A DNA stretch of 64,000 nucleotides from an uncultured Desulfovibrio sp. (GCA_913063155.1 CAJXYU010000002.1:124001-188000); one strand, 5' to 3'; counted from the stretch's first letter, positions 34,783 through 44,058 are shown. The notes: generated from the sequence alone by a model not told the origin. Numbers and translations are program-made.

Positions 34783-36618
34783 TTAGCTTCCCCTTTTCTT
34801 GGACTTGATGTGGTTGCATACCTGCAGGCAGAGCATGCAACCGTTGCAGAGGATCGGATTCACCGCGGCCTTGTCGCCGACCTTGTAGAAGGCCGGGCAG
34901 GCCAGTTTGTCCAGACATTCGGCGCGGCCGGTACATGAGTCCGCCACATAGGCGATCATGGGCGGCGTCTTCTTGTACACGCGGCGGGCGTGCAGCGGAC
35001 ACGGCTCGCGGGCGATGAGTACGCGCACTCCGCTCATTTCCTTGAGCTCTTCCAAAGCGGCCAGCGTTTTCTTCTGATTCAGCGGATTCACCTGACGAAT
35101 CTGCGTCACGCCCAGGCCTTCGCAGGCCTTGGCTACGTCCAGCCTGTGCTCGTTGTCTCCCAGAATGGTCTTTTCCACACCCGGGTGAGGCTGGTGGCCT
35201 GTCATGGCCGTGGTATGGTTGTCCAGGATGACCAGCAGAATGTCGTGATTGTTGAATACTGCGCTGGCCAGGCCGGTGAGTCCGGAGTGGAAGAAGGTGG
35301 AGTCGCCGATGAAGGCCACGACAGGCTTATCCGAGGCCACTGATGCGCCGCAGCCCGCGGAGATGGACGACCCCATGCAGATCAGGAAATCGGCCATGGA
35401 CAGGGGCGGCAGCAGGCCCAGGGTATAGCACCCGATGTCCGAGGAGTAGAGGGCGTCGTCGCCGAAAACCTTACGGGCGGCGAAGAAGGTGGCCCGGTGC
35501 GGACAGCCTGCACAGAGGTTCGGCGGACGCTGCGGCAGCTCCGACGGTATGCAGGAGTCGCATTCGAAGGTCTGCTCGCCGACCTGGGCGCGCAGGGCGT
35601 TGGCCACCATGGTCACATTGAATTCGCCGGTGCGGGGCAGCAGCCCCTTGCCTTGGATCTCGATGTCGATCTTCTGTTCCTGCGCCAGCACGCGCAGGTC
35701 GTTTTCAAGGATCGGCTCCAGCTCTTCGATGACGATGACCTTCTTGAGTCCTTTCATGAAGTCCAGGGCCATGTTTTCGGGCAGCGGATAAGTGAAGCCC
35801 AGTTCCATGATCTTGAATGCGCCTTCCAGGCCGGTTTCCTTAAGGGCGTCGGTCAGGTAGGCGCGGCTGATGCCGGTTGCGGCGATGCCGATTTCTCCGT
35901 TGCCGTATATCTTATTGTAAGGAGATTTTTCAGCTTCTTTTCTGAGTTCATCAAGCTTGTCCAGCAGGCGTTCATGCATGGTGCGGGCAAAGGCCGGGAT
36001 GGGAACGAACCGGCTGGGATTGCGGGTGAAGCCTGCCGGGGTGCCGGGATCGGGAGCCGGGCCGAACTTCACGGGGCCGCGCAGGTGGTTGACGCGGGTT
36101 GTAGTGCGCAGCAGGAACGGCTGTTCCAGTTTTCTGGAAAGAACCAAGCCATCGCGGGCCATATCCTTGGCTTCCTGGGCGGAGCCGGGCTCCAGCACCG
36201 GGATGCCCGCCAGGCGGGCGTAGTAGCGGTTGTCCTGCTCATTCTGGCTGGAGTGGCAACCCGGGTCGTCGGCGGAAAGCAGCATGAGGCCGCCGGGGGC
36301 GCCTGTATAGGCCAGGGTCATGAGCGGGTCGGCGGCAACGTTGACGCCCACGTGCTTCATGGTGGTCAGGGTCATTGCTCCAGACAGGCTTGCCCCGCCG
36401 CCCACTTCCAGGGCGACCTTTTCGTTGGTGGAGTACTCGAAATAGTACTTTCCTTCGGGCGAAAGCCGGTAGAAGGTGTCGGGGACCTCGGAAGAGGGGG
36501 TGCCGGGGTAGCAGGTAACCACCTGGATTCCTGCCTCGATGGCGCCGCGAACGATGGCTTCGTTGCCCAGCAGCAAGTGTGTGGCGCCGCCCTCCGCAGC
36601 AAGAAGTGGATTGGCCAT
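34783..36618 (-). CDS. iorA: Indolepyruvate:ferredoxin oxidoreductase alpha subunit
   Basis: 611 aa. N-terminal pyrimidine-binding domain (GIQVVTCYPGTPSSEVPD), central linker, then the thiamine-diphosphate domain with GDSTFFHSGLTGLASAV and NHTTAMTGHQPHPG. The C-terminus has ferredoxin-type Cys motifs: CTGRAECLDKLACP and CNGCMLCLQVC. Length and domain order match archaeal and deltaproteobacterial IorA. In a YfgM-iorA-iorB-activator cluster. Probable role is aromatic amino-acid fermentation or its reverse; direction cannot be told. Confidence 0.95.
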   Translation of the reverse strand: MANPLLAAEGGATHLLLGNEAIVRGAIEAGIQVVTCYPGTPSSEVPDTFYRLSPEGKYYFEYSTNEKVALEVGGGASLSGAMTLTTMKHVGVNVAADPLMTLAYTGAPGGLMLLSADDPGCHSSQNEQDNRYYARLAGIPVLEPGSAQEAKDMARDGLVLSRKLEQPFLLRTTTRVNHLRGPVKFGPAPDPGTPAGFTRNPSRFVPIPAFARTMHERLLDKLDELRKEAEKSPYNKIYGNGEIGIAATGISRAYLTDALKETGLEGAFKIMELGFTYPLPENMALDFMKGLKKVIVIEELEPILENDLRVLAQEQKIDIEIQGKGLLPRTGEFNVTMVANALRAQVGEQTFECDSCIPSELPQRPPNLCAGCPHRATFFAARKVFGDDALYSSDIGCYTLGLLPPLSMADFLICMGSSISAGCGASVASDKPVVAFIGDSTFFHSGLTGLASAVFNNHDILLVILDNHTTAMTGHQPHPGVEKTILGDNEHRLDVAKACEGLGVTQIRQVNPLNQKKTLAALEELKEMSGVRVLIAREPCPLHARRVYKKTPPMIAYVADSCTGRAECLDKLACPAFYKVGDKAAVNPILCNGCMLCLQVCNHIKSKKRGS

Positions 36619-36636
36619 GTAAGTCTCCGTGGAACT

Positions 36637-37338
36637 TTATTTGTTCTTCAACTGGTTGAGCTTGTATTCGACGAATTGCTTGTCCGTGGAGCCGGTTTCC
36701 TGCAATTTTTCCAGGGCCGCAATGGCGGCGGCGGTGTCTCCGGCCTGTTCGGCGGCAACAGACAGCTGGCGGTTGGCGGGGACGATCAAGGCAACCATCT
36801 TTTTCTTGGCTGGGTCATTTTTCTGCAGGCTTGCGGTTTCTTTGTCCAGGAAGGCCGTCACATCCTTGAGGATGGTGACAGCTTCGCCGGGCTTGCCGGC
36901 AAGCATCAGAGCCTTGGTTTTGCCCAACCGGGCCACGATACGGGTGTCGCCGTCCGTGTCGCCGGCGAGTTCGCCGTAATATTCGACTGCCTTGTCATAT
37001 TTTTTTTCATCCAGGCACAAGGTGGCCAGTTCGAAGAGAACGGCCGGAGCTGCATCGGCCGGAGCGCTTTCCGCAAGTTTTTCCAGCTTTGTAATTCGTT
37101 CCTCGCCGGAGGCGCTCAGGAGGATTTCACCCAGTTGGTTCTGCACCTTGGCCATGGCGTGGGCGTTGTACCAGCGGATGCCGGTCCACAGGGCGACAAC
37201 CGCCAGAACGGCAGCCAGACCGATGATGACTTGGGTCTTGTATTTGAGAACCGTGTCGATGGCCGGTTTGACGCCTTCGGGAAGGTTCTGCTCAAATTCG
37301 TTTGTGTGTGCGGTCTGTTGGGTGTTTTGTTCGACCAT
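36637..37338 (-). CDS. YfgM-like tetratricopeptide membrane protein
   Basis: 233 aa with one N-terminal membrane helix (about residues 37-56, VIIGLAAVLAVVALWTGIRW) and a periplasmic helical-repeat domain (VLFELATLCLDEKKYDKAVE, ALMLAGKPGEAVTIL). This is the topology of YfgM, a partner of SecYEG/PpiD, but sequence identity alone is not enough to assign that function. It lies 18 bp upstream of iorA, same strand. Confidence 0.75.
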   Translation of the reverse strand: MVEQNTQQTAHTNEFEQNLPEGVKPAIDTVLKYKTQVIIGLAAVLAVVALWTGIRWYNAHAMAKVQNQLGEILLSASGEERITKLEKLAESAPADAAPAVLFELATLCLDEKKYDKAVEYYGELAGDTDGDTRIVARLGKTKALMLAGKPGEAVTILKDVTAFLDKETASLQKNDPAKKKMVALIVPANRQLSVAAEQAGDTAAAIAALEKLQETGSTDKQFVEYKLNQLKNK

Positions 37339-37391
37339 TGAAGGGGTGCCTCCATGTGCATGTATTCGAATGAATTACCTTGAAAACTGAG

Positions 37392-37414
37392 GCCTGTCGG
37401 ACCTTCCGACGGGC
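37392..37414. promoter_or_regulatory. Leader hairpin upstream of the yfgM-like/iorAB unit
   Basis: GCCTGTCGGA and TCCGACGGGC form a 10-bp stem (one T-G wobble) with a 3-base loop, 54 bp upstream of the minus-strand ATG at 37338. It could stabilise the leader or be part of a regulatory site. Confidence 0.3.
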
Positions 37415-37690
37415 AAAAATGGGTGATAAGCAAAATTGTAAAAAAGGTCAAAGCCAAAATCCGAAAAATGGCCGAATCCGTCTTGAAAATGAAGGCCGTG
37501 TACTGGATCGTAGCAATGGAATGACAAAAAAGGCAAATTTCTTTTCTACTGTTTTCTGGTGATGTTCATGAAAATCCGCTTTATTTCATTGTCCGATGAG
37601 TCATCGTGCGTCTGAATGAAAAGCTGTTTCCTTGTAAAGTCGGAGAATAAAGTTTTTGTATAAACGCTTGTTGCCGAATAATCGTTTTTA

Positions 37691-37720
37691 TTGACGAAAA
37701 AAGGTGCAGGCCGGTATAAT
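37691..37720 (+). promoter_or_regulatory. Sigma-70 promoter of proA
   Basis: TTGACG (-35, 37691-37696), 18-base spacer, TATAAT (-10, 37715-37720), a perfect -10 consensus. The proA ATG lies about 57 bp downstream. Confidence 0.7.
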
Positions 37721-37777
37721 GAAAAATTCATACGATCACTACAAAGGACACTACACGCACAGTGGAGGAATTTACAT

Positions 37778-39037
37778 ATGGGCATTCGCGAACAGATGAT
37801 GGATATGGGGAAGCGGGCCAAGGCCGCGGCCAGGAAACTGGCCAATGCGTCCGGCGCGTCCAAACAGCAGGCGCTTTTGAACTTGGCGGACCTGCTGGAA
37901 AGCAGGGCCGGCGATATATTCGAGGCCAACCGCATGGACCTGGAGGCCGCCGAGGAAAACGGCTTGGACAAGGCCAAGGTCCAGAGGTTGACTATTACCG
38001 ACAAGGTATTGAATTCCATGATCCAGGGGTGCCGCGACGTGGCCGCCATGTCCGACCCCATAGGTGAGATCGAATCCATGGCGAAGCGTCCCAACGGGAT
38101 GCTCGTGGGTCGCATGCGCATTCCGCTGGGAGTGGTGGCCATGATTTACGAATCTCGTCCCAATGCCACCATCGACGCGGGGATTCTTTGTCTCAAGGCG
38201 GGCAACGCCACCATTCTTCGCGGCGGCAAGGAGGCCTTTCATTCCAACAGGGCACTGGCCGGGCTCATGCATCAGGCCCTGGAAGTCGCGGGACTGCCCC
38301 GGGATGCCGTGCAGGTCCCGCCTACCACGGATCGCGATGCCGTCACCGAGATGCTCAAGTTGGATGAATATATCGACGTGGTCATTCCGCGCGGCGGTGA
38401 AGGGCTCATCCGCGCAGTGACTCAGCAGGCGTCCATGCCTGTGCTCAAGCATTACAAGGGCGTCTGCCACATTTATGCGGATGACTCCTGTGACATTGAG
38501 AGGGCTCTGCCCGTCATCGAGAACGCCAAGGTGCAGTATCCCAGCGGCTGCAATGCACTGGAGTGCCTGTTGGTGCACCGCGACGTGGCCGCCGATCTCC
38601 TGCCCAAGGTGGCAGAACGCATGGGGCCCAAGGGCGTGAGCTTCAAGGCCTGTCCCGAATCCCTGCCCCTGCTGGGCGAGTATGCCCAGGCCGCAACGGA
38701 TCGGGACTGGGGCTATGAGTTTCTGGACCTGATCATGAGCGTGCGGGTGGTTTCCGGCATGGATGAGGCCATGGATTTCATCGCCGAAAACGGCTCCAAC
38801 CATACCGAGTCCATCCTCACCGCAAGTCACGAGAACGCCATGCGCTTCATCCGCGAGGTGGACGCTTCTCTGGTGGTGGCCAACTCCACCACGCGGTTCA
38901 ACGATGGCGCGCAGCTCGGTTTGGGGGCCGAAATCGGCATCTCCACATCCAAGTTGCACGCCTACGGCCCCATGGGTATCAAGGAGCTGACCTCGGCCAA
39001 ATTCGTGCTGTTGGGCGACTGGCAGATTCGTGAGTAG
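37778..39037 (+). CDS. proA: Gamma-glutamyl phosphate reductase
   Basis: NADPH-dependent second step of proline synthesis. 419 aa from the ATG at 37778 (GGAGG upstream); E. coli ProA has 417. The catalytic Cys lies in YPSGCNALECLLVH, the substrate pocket in MIYESRPNATIDAG and the NADP region in FNDGAQLGLGAEIGIST. No proB is adjacent. It has its own promoter and terminator and so is monocistronic. Confidence 0.96.
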   Translation: MGIREQMMDMGKRAKAAARKLANASGASKQQALLNLADLLESRAGDIFEANRMDLEAAEENGLDKAKVQRLTITDKVLNSMIQGCRDVAAMSDPIGEIESMAKRPNGMLVGRMRIPLGVVAMIYESRPNATIDAGILCLKAGNATILRGGKEAFHSNRALAGLMHQALEVAGLPRDAVQVPPTTDRDAVTEMLKLDEYIDVVIPRGGEGLIRAVTQQASMPVLKHYKGVCHIYADDSCDIERALPVIENAKVQYPSGCNALECLLVHRDVAADLLPKVAERMGPKGVSFKACPESLPLLGEYAQAATDRDWGYEFLDLIMSVRVVSGMDEAMDFIAENGSNHTESILTASHENAMRFIREVDASLVVANSTTRFNDGAQLGLGAEIGISTSKLHAYGPMGIKELTSAKFVLLGDWQIRE

Positions 39038-39063
39038 TCCCCTGCAAGAGAGTGCGACTCATC

Positions 39064-39092
39064 AGGACGCTCCATCCGGGGCGTCCTTTTTT
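39064..39092 (+). terminator. Intrinsic terminator after proA
   Basis: AGGACGCTCC and GGGGCGTCCT pair (one wobble) around ATCC, followed by six T. Confidence 0.85.
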
Positions 39093-39184
39093 CTGGACGT
39101 ATTGTTGCCACTGTCGGCCTTCTGAAGTAAAACTTCCTTCGGCGAATATCCTGTTGCCTTGATAACATTTTCAGGAGAACACAG

Positions 39185-39598
39185 ATGCAGGAAGCAGCAC
39201 TCAAAGAGTTCATCGACGGTTGGTCGGACAATGGTAGCGGCGCCAAGGATATTTTTCTTGGCCTCAAGGCTCATCTCGAAGGCCTGGAGGGCGTTGAATT
39301 CGATTTCAAGGCCCGACCGGGCGTGACTTACTCGCTGCGCGCCAAGCACGTCAGCCAGACGGATCGTCCGTTGTTCGCCATGGTGGACGTCATTGACGAC
39401 GACCCCGGCGACCGTTGGCTCTCAGTGTGCTTCTACGGTGAATATATCTCCGACCCGGACGAGCTGGGCGACTTCGTACCAGGCGGTCTGTTGGGCGAGG
39501 ACGCCGCCTGTTTCGATGTGGCGGATATGGACGACTCCCTGTTTGCCTATGTCAAGGAACGGCTTTCCGAAGCTTGCGCCAGCGCGGCAAAAGGTTGA
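39185..39598 (+). CDS. Conserved hypothetical protein upstream of nadD
   Basis: A 137-aa acidic cytosolic protein; ribosome-binding site AGGAGA. It has an N-terminal helix (ALKEFIDGW), a beta-rich middle (VEFDFKARPGVTYSLRAKH, FAMVDVIDDDPGDRWLSVCF) and an acidic end. It resembles a family of ~135-aa Desulfovibrio proteins without known function. Probably in one unit with nadD, 40 bp downstream. Confidence 0.75.
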   Translation: MQEAALKEFIDGWSDNGSGAKDIFLGLKAHLEGLEGVEFDFKARPGVTYSLRAKHVSQTDRPLFAMVDVIDDDPGDRWLSVCFYGEYISDPDELGDFVPGGLLGEDAACFDVADMDDSLFAYVKERLSEACASAAKG

Positions 39599-39638
39599 TA
39601 TCTCATTGGTAGGTAAAGTTGCGTATTCAGGAGACGGC

Positions 39639-40301
39639 ATGAAGATCGGATTACTGGGCGGTAGTTTCAACCCCATCCATACCGGCCATGTGCGCATGGC
39701 CATCGAAGTGCGCGAACGGCTTGAACTGGATCGGGTGGAACTCATTCCTGCAAAGCAGCCGCCGCACAAGCCCGACGAGGGCATGCTGCCCTTTGAGTTG
39801 CGCCTGGCCATGGTGGATGCAGCCATCGGCGACATTCCCGGCCTCGGCTCGAATCCCATCGAAGGGGAACGCCCGGGACCGTCCTTCACCTGCGACACAC
39901 TGACCTGCTACCAAACCGAGAAACCACAGGCCGAGGTCTTCTTCATCATGGGTGCGGCCACTTTTCTGGAGTTGGGCAATTGGCGGCGGGGCATGGAGAT
40001 CCCTGACCTGGCCAATCTTGTTGTGGTCACCCGCTGGACCGCCACGGAGCGCGTGGCCGGCTTTATCCGCGAGAGCTGGCCACACGCCGAAGAGCTCGGG
40101 GACGACCAATGGAAGTTTCCCTCCGGCAGAATGCTGCACCGCCTGGATATTCCCAGACTGGACATCAAGGCGGGCGAACTTCGCTTCCGCTGGAAGGAAC
40201 GGCGTGATCTGACACTGCTTGTGCCGGACTCGGTACGGGATATGTTGGAAGAGCGCGAGGTCGAGATTGCACAATATTGGGGCGGGCGTCTCCCGAAATA
40301 G
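39639..40301 (+). CDS. nadD: Nicotinate-nucleotide adenylyltransferase
   Basis: Adenylates nicotinate mononucleotide in NAD synthesis. 220 aa from the ATG at 39639 (CAGGAG upstream). The nucleotidyltransferase signature GGSFNPIHTGH is at residues 7-17. The usual C-terminal ISSTxxR motif reads LDIKAGELR here, a notable departure; the following LLVPDSV segment is normal. The family assignment is secure; the substitution could alter phosphate binding. Confidence 0.9.
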   Translation: MKIGLLGGSFNPIHTGHVRMAIEVRERLELDRVELIPAKQPPHKPDEGMLPFELRLAMVDAAIGDIPGLGSNPIEGERPGPSFTCDTLTCYQTEKPQAEVFFIMGAATFLELGNWRRGMEIPDLANLVVVTRWTATERVAGFIRESWPHAEELGDDQWKFPSGRMLHRLDIPRLDIKAGELRFRWKERRDLTLLVPDSVRDMLEEREVEIAQYWGGRLPK

Positions 40302-40343
40302 CCCGTTTTCCCACGCGCAGGCGGTCTTTTCCAGCCGGCCTGC

Positions 40344-41306
40344 CTACAGGACGGCGATGTTGGCGTCCGAAAGCACGTTCACCAGTCGCATGAATGCATC
40401 GCGATTGGCGAATCCCTTGTCGTCCCGTATGGTCTTGAGGGCTTCAAACGGCGTGTAGGCGGTGCGGTAGTGCTGCTTTCGGGTCAGCCTGTCGTAGTAG
40501 TCGCAAAGGCTGACGATGCGGGCGTAAAAGGGAACGTCGTCCCCTTTGAGTTTTCCCGGAAACCCTTTGCCGTCCTCCCGTTCGTGGTGGAAAAGGACAC
40601 AATGGATGCCTTCCGGCGGCAAGGGGATGGCCGCGCATGCCTGCACCCCCAGGACCGGGTGGGTGTCCCATTTTTGCTTTTCTCCGTACTTCATGAGATC
40701 CGGATCGATTTTGAGCAGTTCGGGGTCGAGTTTGAGTTTGCCGTAATCGTGCAGCATGGCCCCGGCCCCGCATTCGCCCAGCAGTTCCTCGCCGCCGTCG
40801 AATGTCAGCAGCACGCTGGCCGTGAGCACGGTGGTGCCCAGTCCGTGGTGGTAAATATCGTACCCGTCCGACATGAGTTTGGAGAGTTCGCGCAGTCCCT
40901 CGGGGCTTTTGAAGATGGAAGCGCTCTCGGTGATGAATTTTTCGAACCGGTCGTACTGTTGTTTGAGGATGGAGGGCGGCAGTTTTTTTTCGAAGAGGTC
41001 CCGCGCCACCGAGCCGGCCGAGCGGGTCCAGGCTTCGGCCCGGGCGTGGATGGGGATGGAACCGTCGGACAGGACGCGGGCAATGTGTTTTTCCACATAG
41101 GCGTTCAGTTCGTGCTCCTCCTCGGCGTTCACGTACAGGGTGGTGATATCCTGCAGTTCCAGCCGAAGTTGATGTTCGGGCGAAAACTGCTCACCCGAGA
41201 CGGAGTAGAGCACATACCTGTCGTCCTGCTTCAGGTAGGTCACGAAATTGGCCTTGGTGTGCGGAAGGATGACCCTGGTGGGGACGGGGATGTAGAGGTC
41301 AGACAT
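40344..41306 (-). CDS. HD-GYP-type c-di-GMP phosphodiesterase family protein
   Basis: 320 aa from the ATG at 41306 (CCGGAGC upstream). The first ~130 residues form an N-terminal domain common to a Desulfovibrio HD-GYP subgroup. The HD domain has HHGLGT, AMLHDYGKL (HD metal ligands) and HHEREDGKGFPG, where the classical GYP triplet reads GFP. Metal ligands look complete, so hydrolysis of c-di-GMP is plausible. Not linked to neighbours functionally. Confidence 0.87.
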   Translation of the reverse strand: MSDLYIPVPTRVILPHTKANFVTYLKQDDRYVLYSVSGEQFSPEHQLRLELQDITTLYVNAEEEHELNAYVEKHIARVLSDGSIPIHARAEAWTRSAGSVARDLFEKKLPPSILKQQYDRFEKFITESASIFKSPEGLRELSKLMSDGYDIYHHGLGTTVLTASVLLTFDGGEELLGECGAGAMLHDYGKLKLDPELLKIDPDLMKYGEKQKWDTHPVLGVQACAAIPLPPEGIHCVLFHHEREDGKGFPGKLKGDDVPFYARIVSLCDYYDRLTRKQHYRTAYTPFEALKTIRDDKGFANRDAFMRLVNVLSDANIAVL

Positions 41307-41379
41307 GATTTGCTCCGGAGCTGGCATTGCACATGTGTGGTTCTCTGCAAAGATTATGCTCAAACGGTCTGGCCGGACA

Positions 41380-42393
41380 TTATTGTTTTAAGGTAATGCG
41401 TATCGCGTCCATGGCCGCCTCCGGGGTGATGGAGGTCAGGCATTCCAGTCCTCTGGAACATCCCGAGCCGCCGTGCAGGGAGCATGGGCGGCATTTCATT
41501 TCCTTTTCCAGCACGATATCCCGGGGCCCGGCGGGAAAGAAACCCCAGGCCTTGGCGGTGGGGCCGAAAAAAGCCACAACGGGGGTGCCCACGGCGGAAG
41601 CCAGGTGCATGGGGCCGGAGTCGTTGGTGACCATGACGTTCGCTTCGGCCAGCAGGGCGCAGGTTTCGCGCAGGGTGGTTTCGTTGGTGAAGTCCTGCCG
41701 CCCGGGGGCGAATCCGGTCTGACTGCGGCCCACGATGAACCAGTCGATGTGGGCCTCGTCCAGCTTTTGAATGAGCGTATGCCAGTGCTCCTCGGGCCAT
41801 TGTTTGGAGGGGTGCGTGGCATAGGGATGCAGGGCCACCAGAGGACCGTTTCCGCGCACTGCCGCCAGGTCTTCACACGCCGCGTTTTTTTCCTCGTCGC
41901 GTAGTTTGATGACGGGCGGCAGCAGGCCCGGCTCGGGGGGGGGATCGACCAAAGCCAGAGCGTATCGCTGGAGCACGTTGGTCCTTTCCAGCCTTCTGCG
42001 GTATTTATCCGATCTGGTGCGGCTGTACAGGCGGCGTTCCAGTCCGAACTTGGGGTAGCGGTGCGTCGGTCCTTTCCAGCGCAGGGAAAGGAGACGCGAG
42101 CGCAGAGTCCCGTGCAGGTCGATGAGCGGCATGTGTCCCAGTTCTGCGGCCAGTTCGCCGCAGTATTTGAACCAGCCGGTAAAACTTTTGAGCGATTTTT
42201 CGTCCACGGTGACGATGTCGTCGATGGCCGGGTGGTTTTCCAGTACGGAAGCGGAGGATTCGCGAGTAATGAAGGTGAAGCGCAGATCGCGGGTTCGGTT
42301 CCAGTGGGCGAGAACCCCGGTTGTCAGGACGATGTCTCCCAGGTGGCTGAGACGGAAGACCGCCGCTCTATTGATTTTTTTGTCTAGCTTCAT
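41380..42393 (-). CDS. Glycosyltransferase family 9 (heptosyltransferase-like)
   Basis: A 337-aa GT-B enzyme. The N-terminal AAVFRLSHLGDIVLTTGVLA, the middle VALHPYATHPSKQWPEEHW (family heptosyltransferase motif) and the donor-site EANVMVTNDSGPMHLASAVG are clear. C-terminal CRPCSLHGGSGCSRGLECL resembles the Cys-rich end of WaaF/WaaC-like proteins. Likely acts in LPS inner-core assembly. Its start is divergent from the CNNM gene. Confidence 0.9.
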   Translation of the reverse strand: MKLDKKINRAAVFRLSHLGDIVLTTGVLAHWNRTRDLRFTFITRESSASVLENHPAIDDIVTVDEKSLKSFTGWFKYCGELAAELGHMPLIDLHGTLRSRLLSLRWKGPTHRYPKFGLERRLYSRTRSDKYRRRLERTNVLQRYALALVDPPPEPGLLPPVIKLRDEEKNAACEDLAAVRGNGPLVALHPYATHPSKQWPEEHWHTLIQKLDEAHIDWFIVGRSQTGFAPGRQDFTNETTLRETCALLAEANVMVTNDSGPMHLASAVGTPVVAFFGPTAKAWGFFPAGPRDIVLEKEMKCRPCSLHGGSGCSRGLECLTSITPEAAMDAIRITLKQ

Positions 42394-42553
42394 TGTATGT
42401 CTTTTTCCGGAAAGCGGGTCGCGGCATCAGTGTGCCGGAAACCTCCCGCAAGTCAAGCCCCTTACGTGTTGCGGTGCGGGTGGGCTTCTGATAGACTGCC
42501 GACACTGTAAAAATGACTTCAGGTCCGCTTTTGCGAGGTAACGAACACAATCC

Positions 42554-43627
42554 ATGATAGAACTCATTTTGGCCGTCGGTCTGGCGGTATTCGTCTCCAC
42601 CTTCTGCTCCCTTGCCGAAGCGGCGCTTTATTCCCTGCCCATAAGCAAGATCGAAAGGATCAAGAAGCGCAAGAAACGGACCGGAGCCTCTCTTGAGAAG
42701 CTGCGCAAAAACGTGGAAGAGCCCATCACGGCCATCCTGACGCTGAACACCGTGGCTCACACCGCAGGCGCCTCCGTCGCAGGCTGGGCCTGGGCCGAAC
42801 TCTATGGTGAGCATACCCTGTGGATGTTCACGGTTGCATTCACGATAGTAATTCTTATTATTTCAGAAATACTGCCCAAGACCATAGGGGTGGTCTACAA
42901 CGAGCAGATCGCTCCGCCCCTGGCCCCTGTCATCGGCTGGCTGGTCTGGGTGTTCAAGCCTGCGGTTGCGGCCCTCGGCGTGCTCGGGCGGTTGGTGCGC
43001 GGCAAGCGCAAGGGGCCGGAACACAGCGAGGCCGACATCATGGCCATTGCCAGCCTGACAAGGCGATCCGGCATCATCAAGCCGTACGAGGAGCAGTCCA
43101 TCAAGAATATCCTGCTTCTCGACAACAAGACCGTGGACGAGGTCATGACTCCGCGCACCGTGGTCTTTTCGCTGCCCGCGGACATGACCGTGGCCGAGGC
43201 TCGCGAACACCACCCCACGTGGCCTCACAGCCGCATACCGGTCTATGGCGACGATCCCGAGGACATCGTGGGCGTTGCCTACCGCAGACAGGTGTTCGAG
43301 GCCCTGGCCGACGACCGGGACGATCTCAAGCTCAGCGACCTTATGCGTCCGGTGCGTTTCGTGCTCGAAAGCCTGACTCTGGACAAGGTGCTGGTGAAGT
43401 TCCTGGGCAGCCGCACGCATATGTTCGTGGTTCTCGACGAGTACGGCGGTGTGGCCGGGGTCGTCACTCTGGAAGATGTTCTGGAGGAGATCCTGGGCAG
43501 TGAAATCGTGGACGAAACCGACCAAGTGGTGGATATGCGCGAACTGGCGCGCATCCAGCGCGATGAACTTTTGAGACAACGGAAACTGGAAACCGGGAAA
43601 GCCGGGCTTCCGGACAAGGAAAAATAA
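42554..43627 (+). CDS. CNNM/CorC-type membrane protein with CBS pair
   Basis: A 357-aa protein with three to four helices of the CNNM (DUF21) domain (about 1-180) followed by two CBS domains (about 195-330: VDEVMTPRTVVFSLP and VLDEYGGVAGVVTLEDVLEE). The C-terminal CorC/HlyC transporter-associated domain of longer homologues is absent. Probably Mg2+/divalent cation efflux rather than haemolysin. Its TAA overlaps the ccmE start (TAATG), so expression may be linked. Confidence 0.88.
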   Translation: MIELILAVGLAVFVSTFCSLAEAALYSLPISKIERIKKRKKRTGASLEKLRKNVEEPITAILTLNTVAHTAGASVAGWAWAELYGEHTLWMFTVAFTIVILIISEILPKTIGVVYNEQIAPPLAPVIGWLVWVFKPAVAALGVLGRLVRGKRKGPEHSEADIMAIASLTRRSGIIKPYEEQSIKNILLLDNKTVDEVMTPRTVVFSLPADMTVAEAREHHPTWPHSRIPVYGDDPEDIVGVAYRRQVFEALADDRDDLKLSDLMRPVRFVLESLTLDKVLVKFLGSRTHMFVVLDEYGGVAGVVTLEDVLEEILGSEIVDETDQVVDMRELARIQRDELLRQRKLETGKAGLPDKEK

Positions 43628-44058
43628 TGTCGAAAAAATCCAATAAAGCCGTCTATCTCGTGGCCATGCTGCTCTTCCTGGGCGGCCTGGGATATCTGAT
43701 TGTTTCCGGACTTTCCGAGGATAGTACCTATTTCCTGAACGTTTCCGAGGCATTGGCCATGGAAGAAGGGCAGTTCGACAAGGCCCGGCTCTTCGGCAAG
43801 GTCTCGCCGCAACACCTCGAACGCACCCCCGGCGCGCTGGGCGTGGATTTCGATCTGGTGGACAAGATGAACGGCGCCAACGTCATCCGCGTCTCCTACA
43901 AGGGGGCCGTTCCCGATACGTTCAAGGAAAATGTGGAGGTCATCGTCGAAGGGCGTTACGACCCGGCCAGGAATGTGTTCAGGGCCAAGTCCCTGGTGAC
44001 CAAGTGCCCTTCCAAATATCGCGAAAAAAGCGATGAAATGGAAAAACAGAAAGCCTAG
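43627..44058 (+). CDS. ccmE: Cytochrome c maturation haem chaperone CcmE, Cys-type
   Basis: 143 aa: an N-terminal membrane anchor (about residues 8-28) and a periplasmic OB-fold domain. Classical CcmE binds haem covalently through a His in a HxxxY motif; here the site is C127PSKY131, i.e. CxxxY. Such Cys-type CcmE proteins are known from archaea and Desulfovibrio and function in Ccm systems lacking CcmG and CcmH. CcmE carries haem from CcmC to CcmF. A terminator-like hairpin separates it from ccmF. Confidence 0.93.
   Translation: MSKKSNKAVYLVAMLLFLGGLGYLIVSGLSEDSTYFLNVSEALAMEEGQFDKARLFGKVSPQHLERTPGALGVDFDLVDKMNGANVIRVSYKGAVPDTFKENVEVIVEGRYDPARNVFRAKSLVTKCPSKYREKSDEMEKQKA

Larger units (their letters stand above)
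37339..37777. other. 439-bp divergent intergenic region (yfgM-like / proA)
   Basis: AT-rich and without a credible gene. It contains the leader hairpin at 37392-37414 and, near the proA end, a strong sigma-70 promoter at 37691-37720. Open frames across 37546-38142 are antisense to proA or lack ribosome-binding sites. No tRNA or known riboswitch was recognised. Confidence 0.5.

Noticed and set aside
37546-38142. Minus-strand open frame upstream of and across proA
   Set aside because: Overlaps the proA promoter and coding start; no ribosome-binding site or family features.
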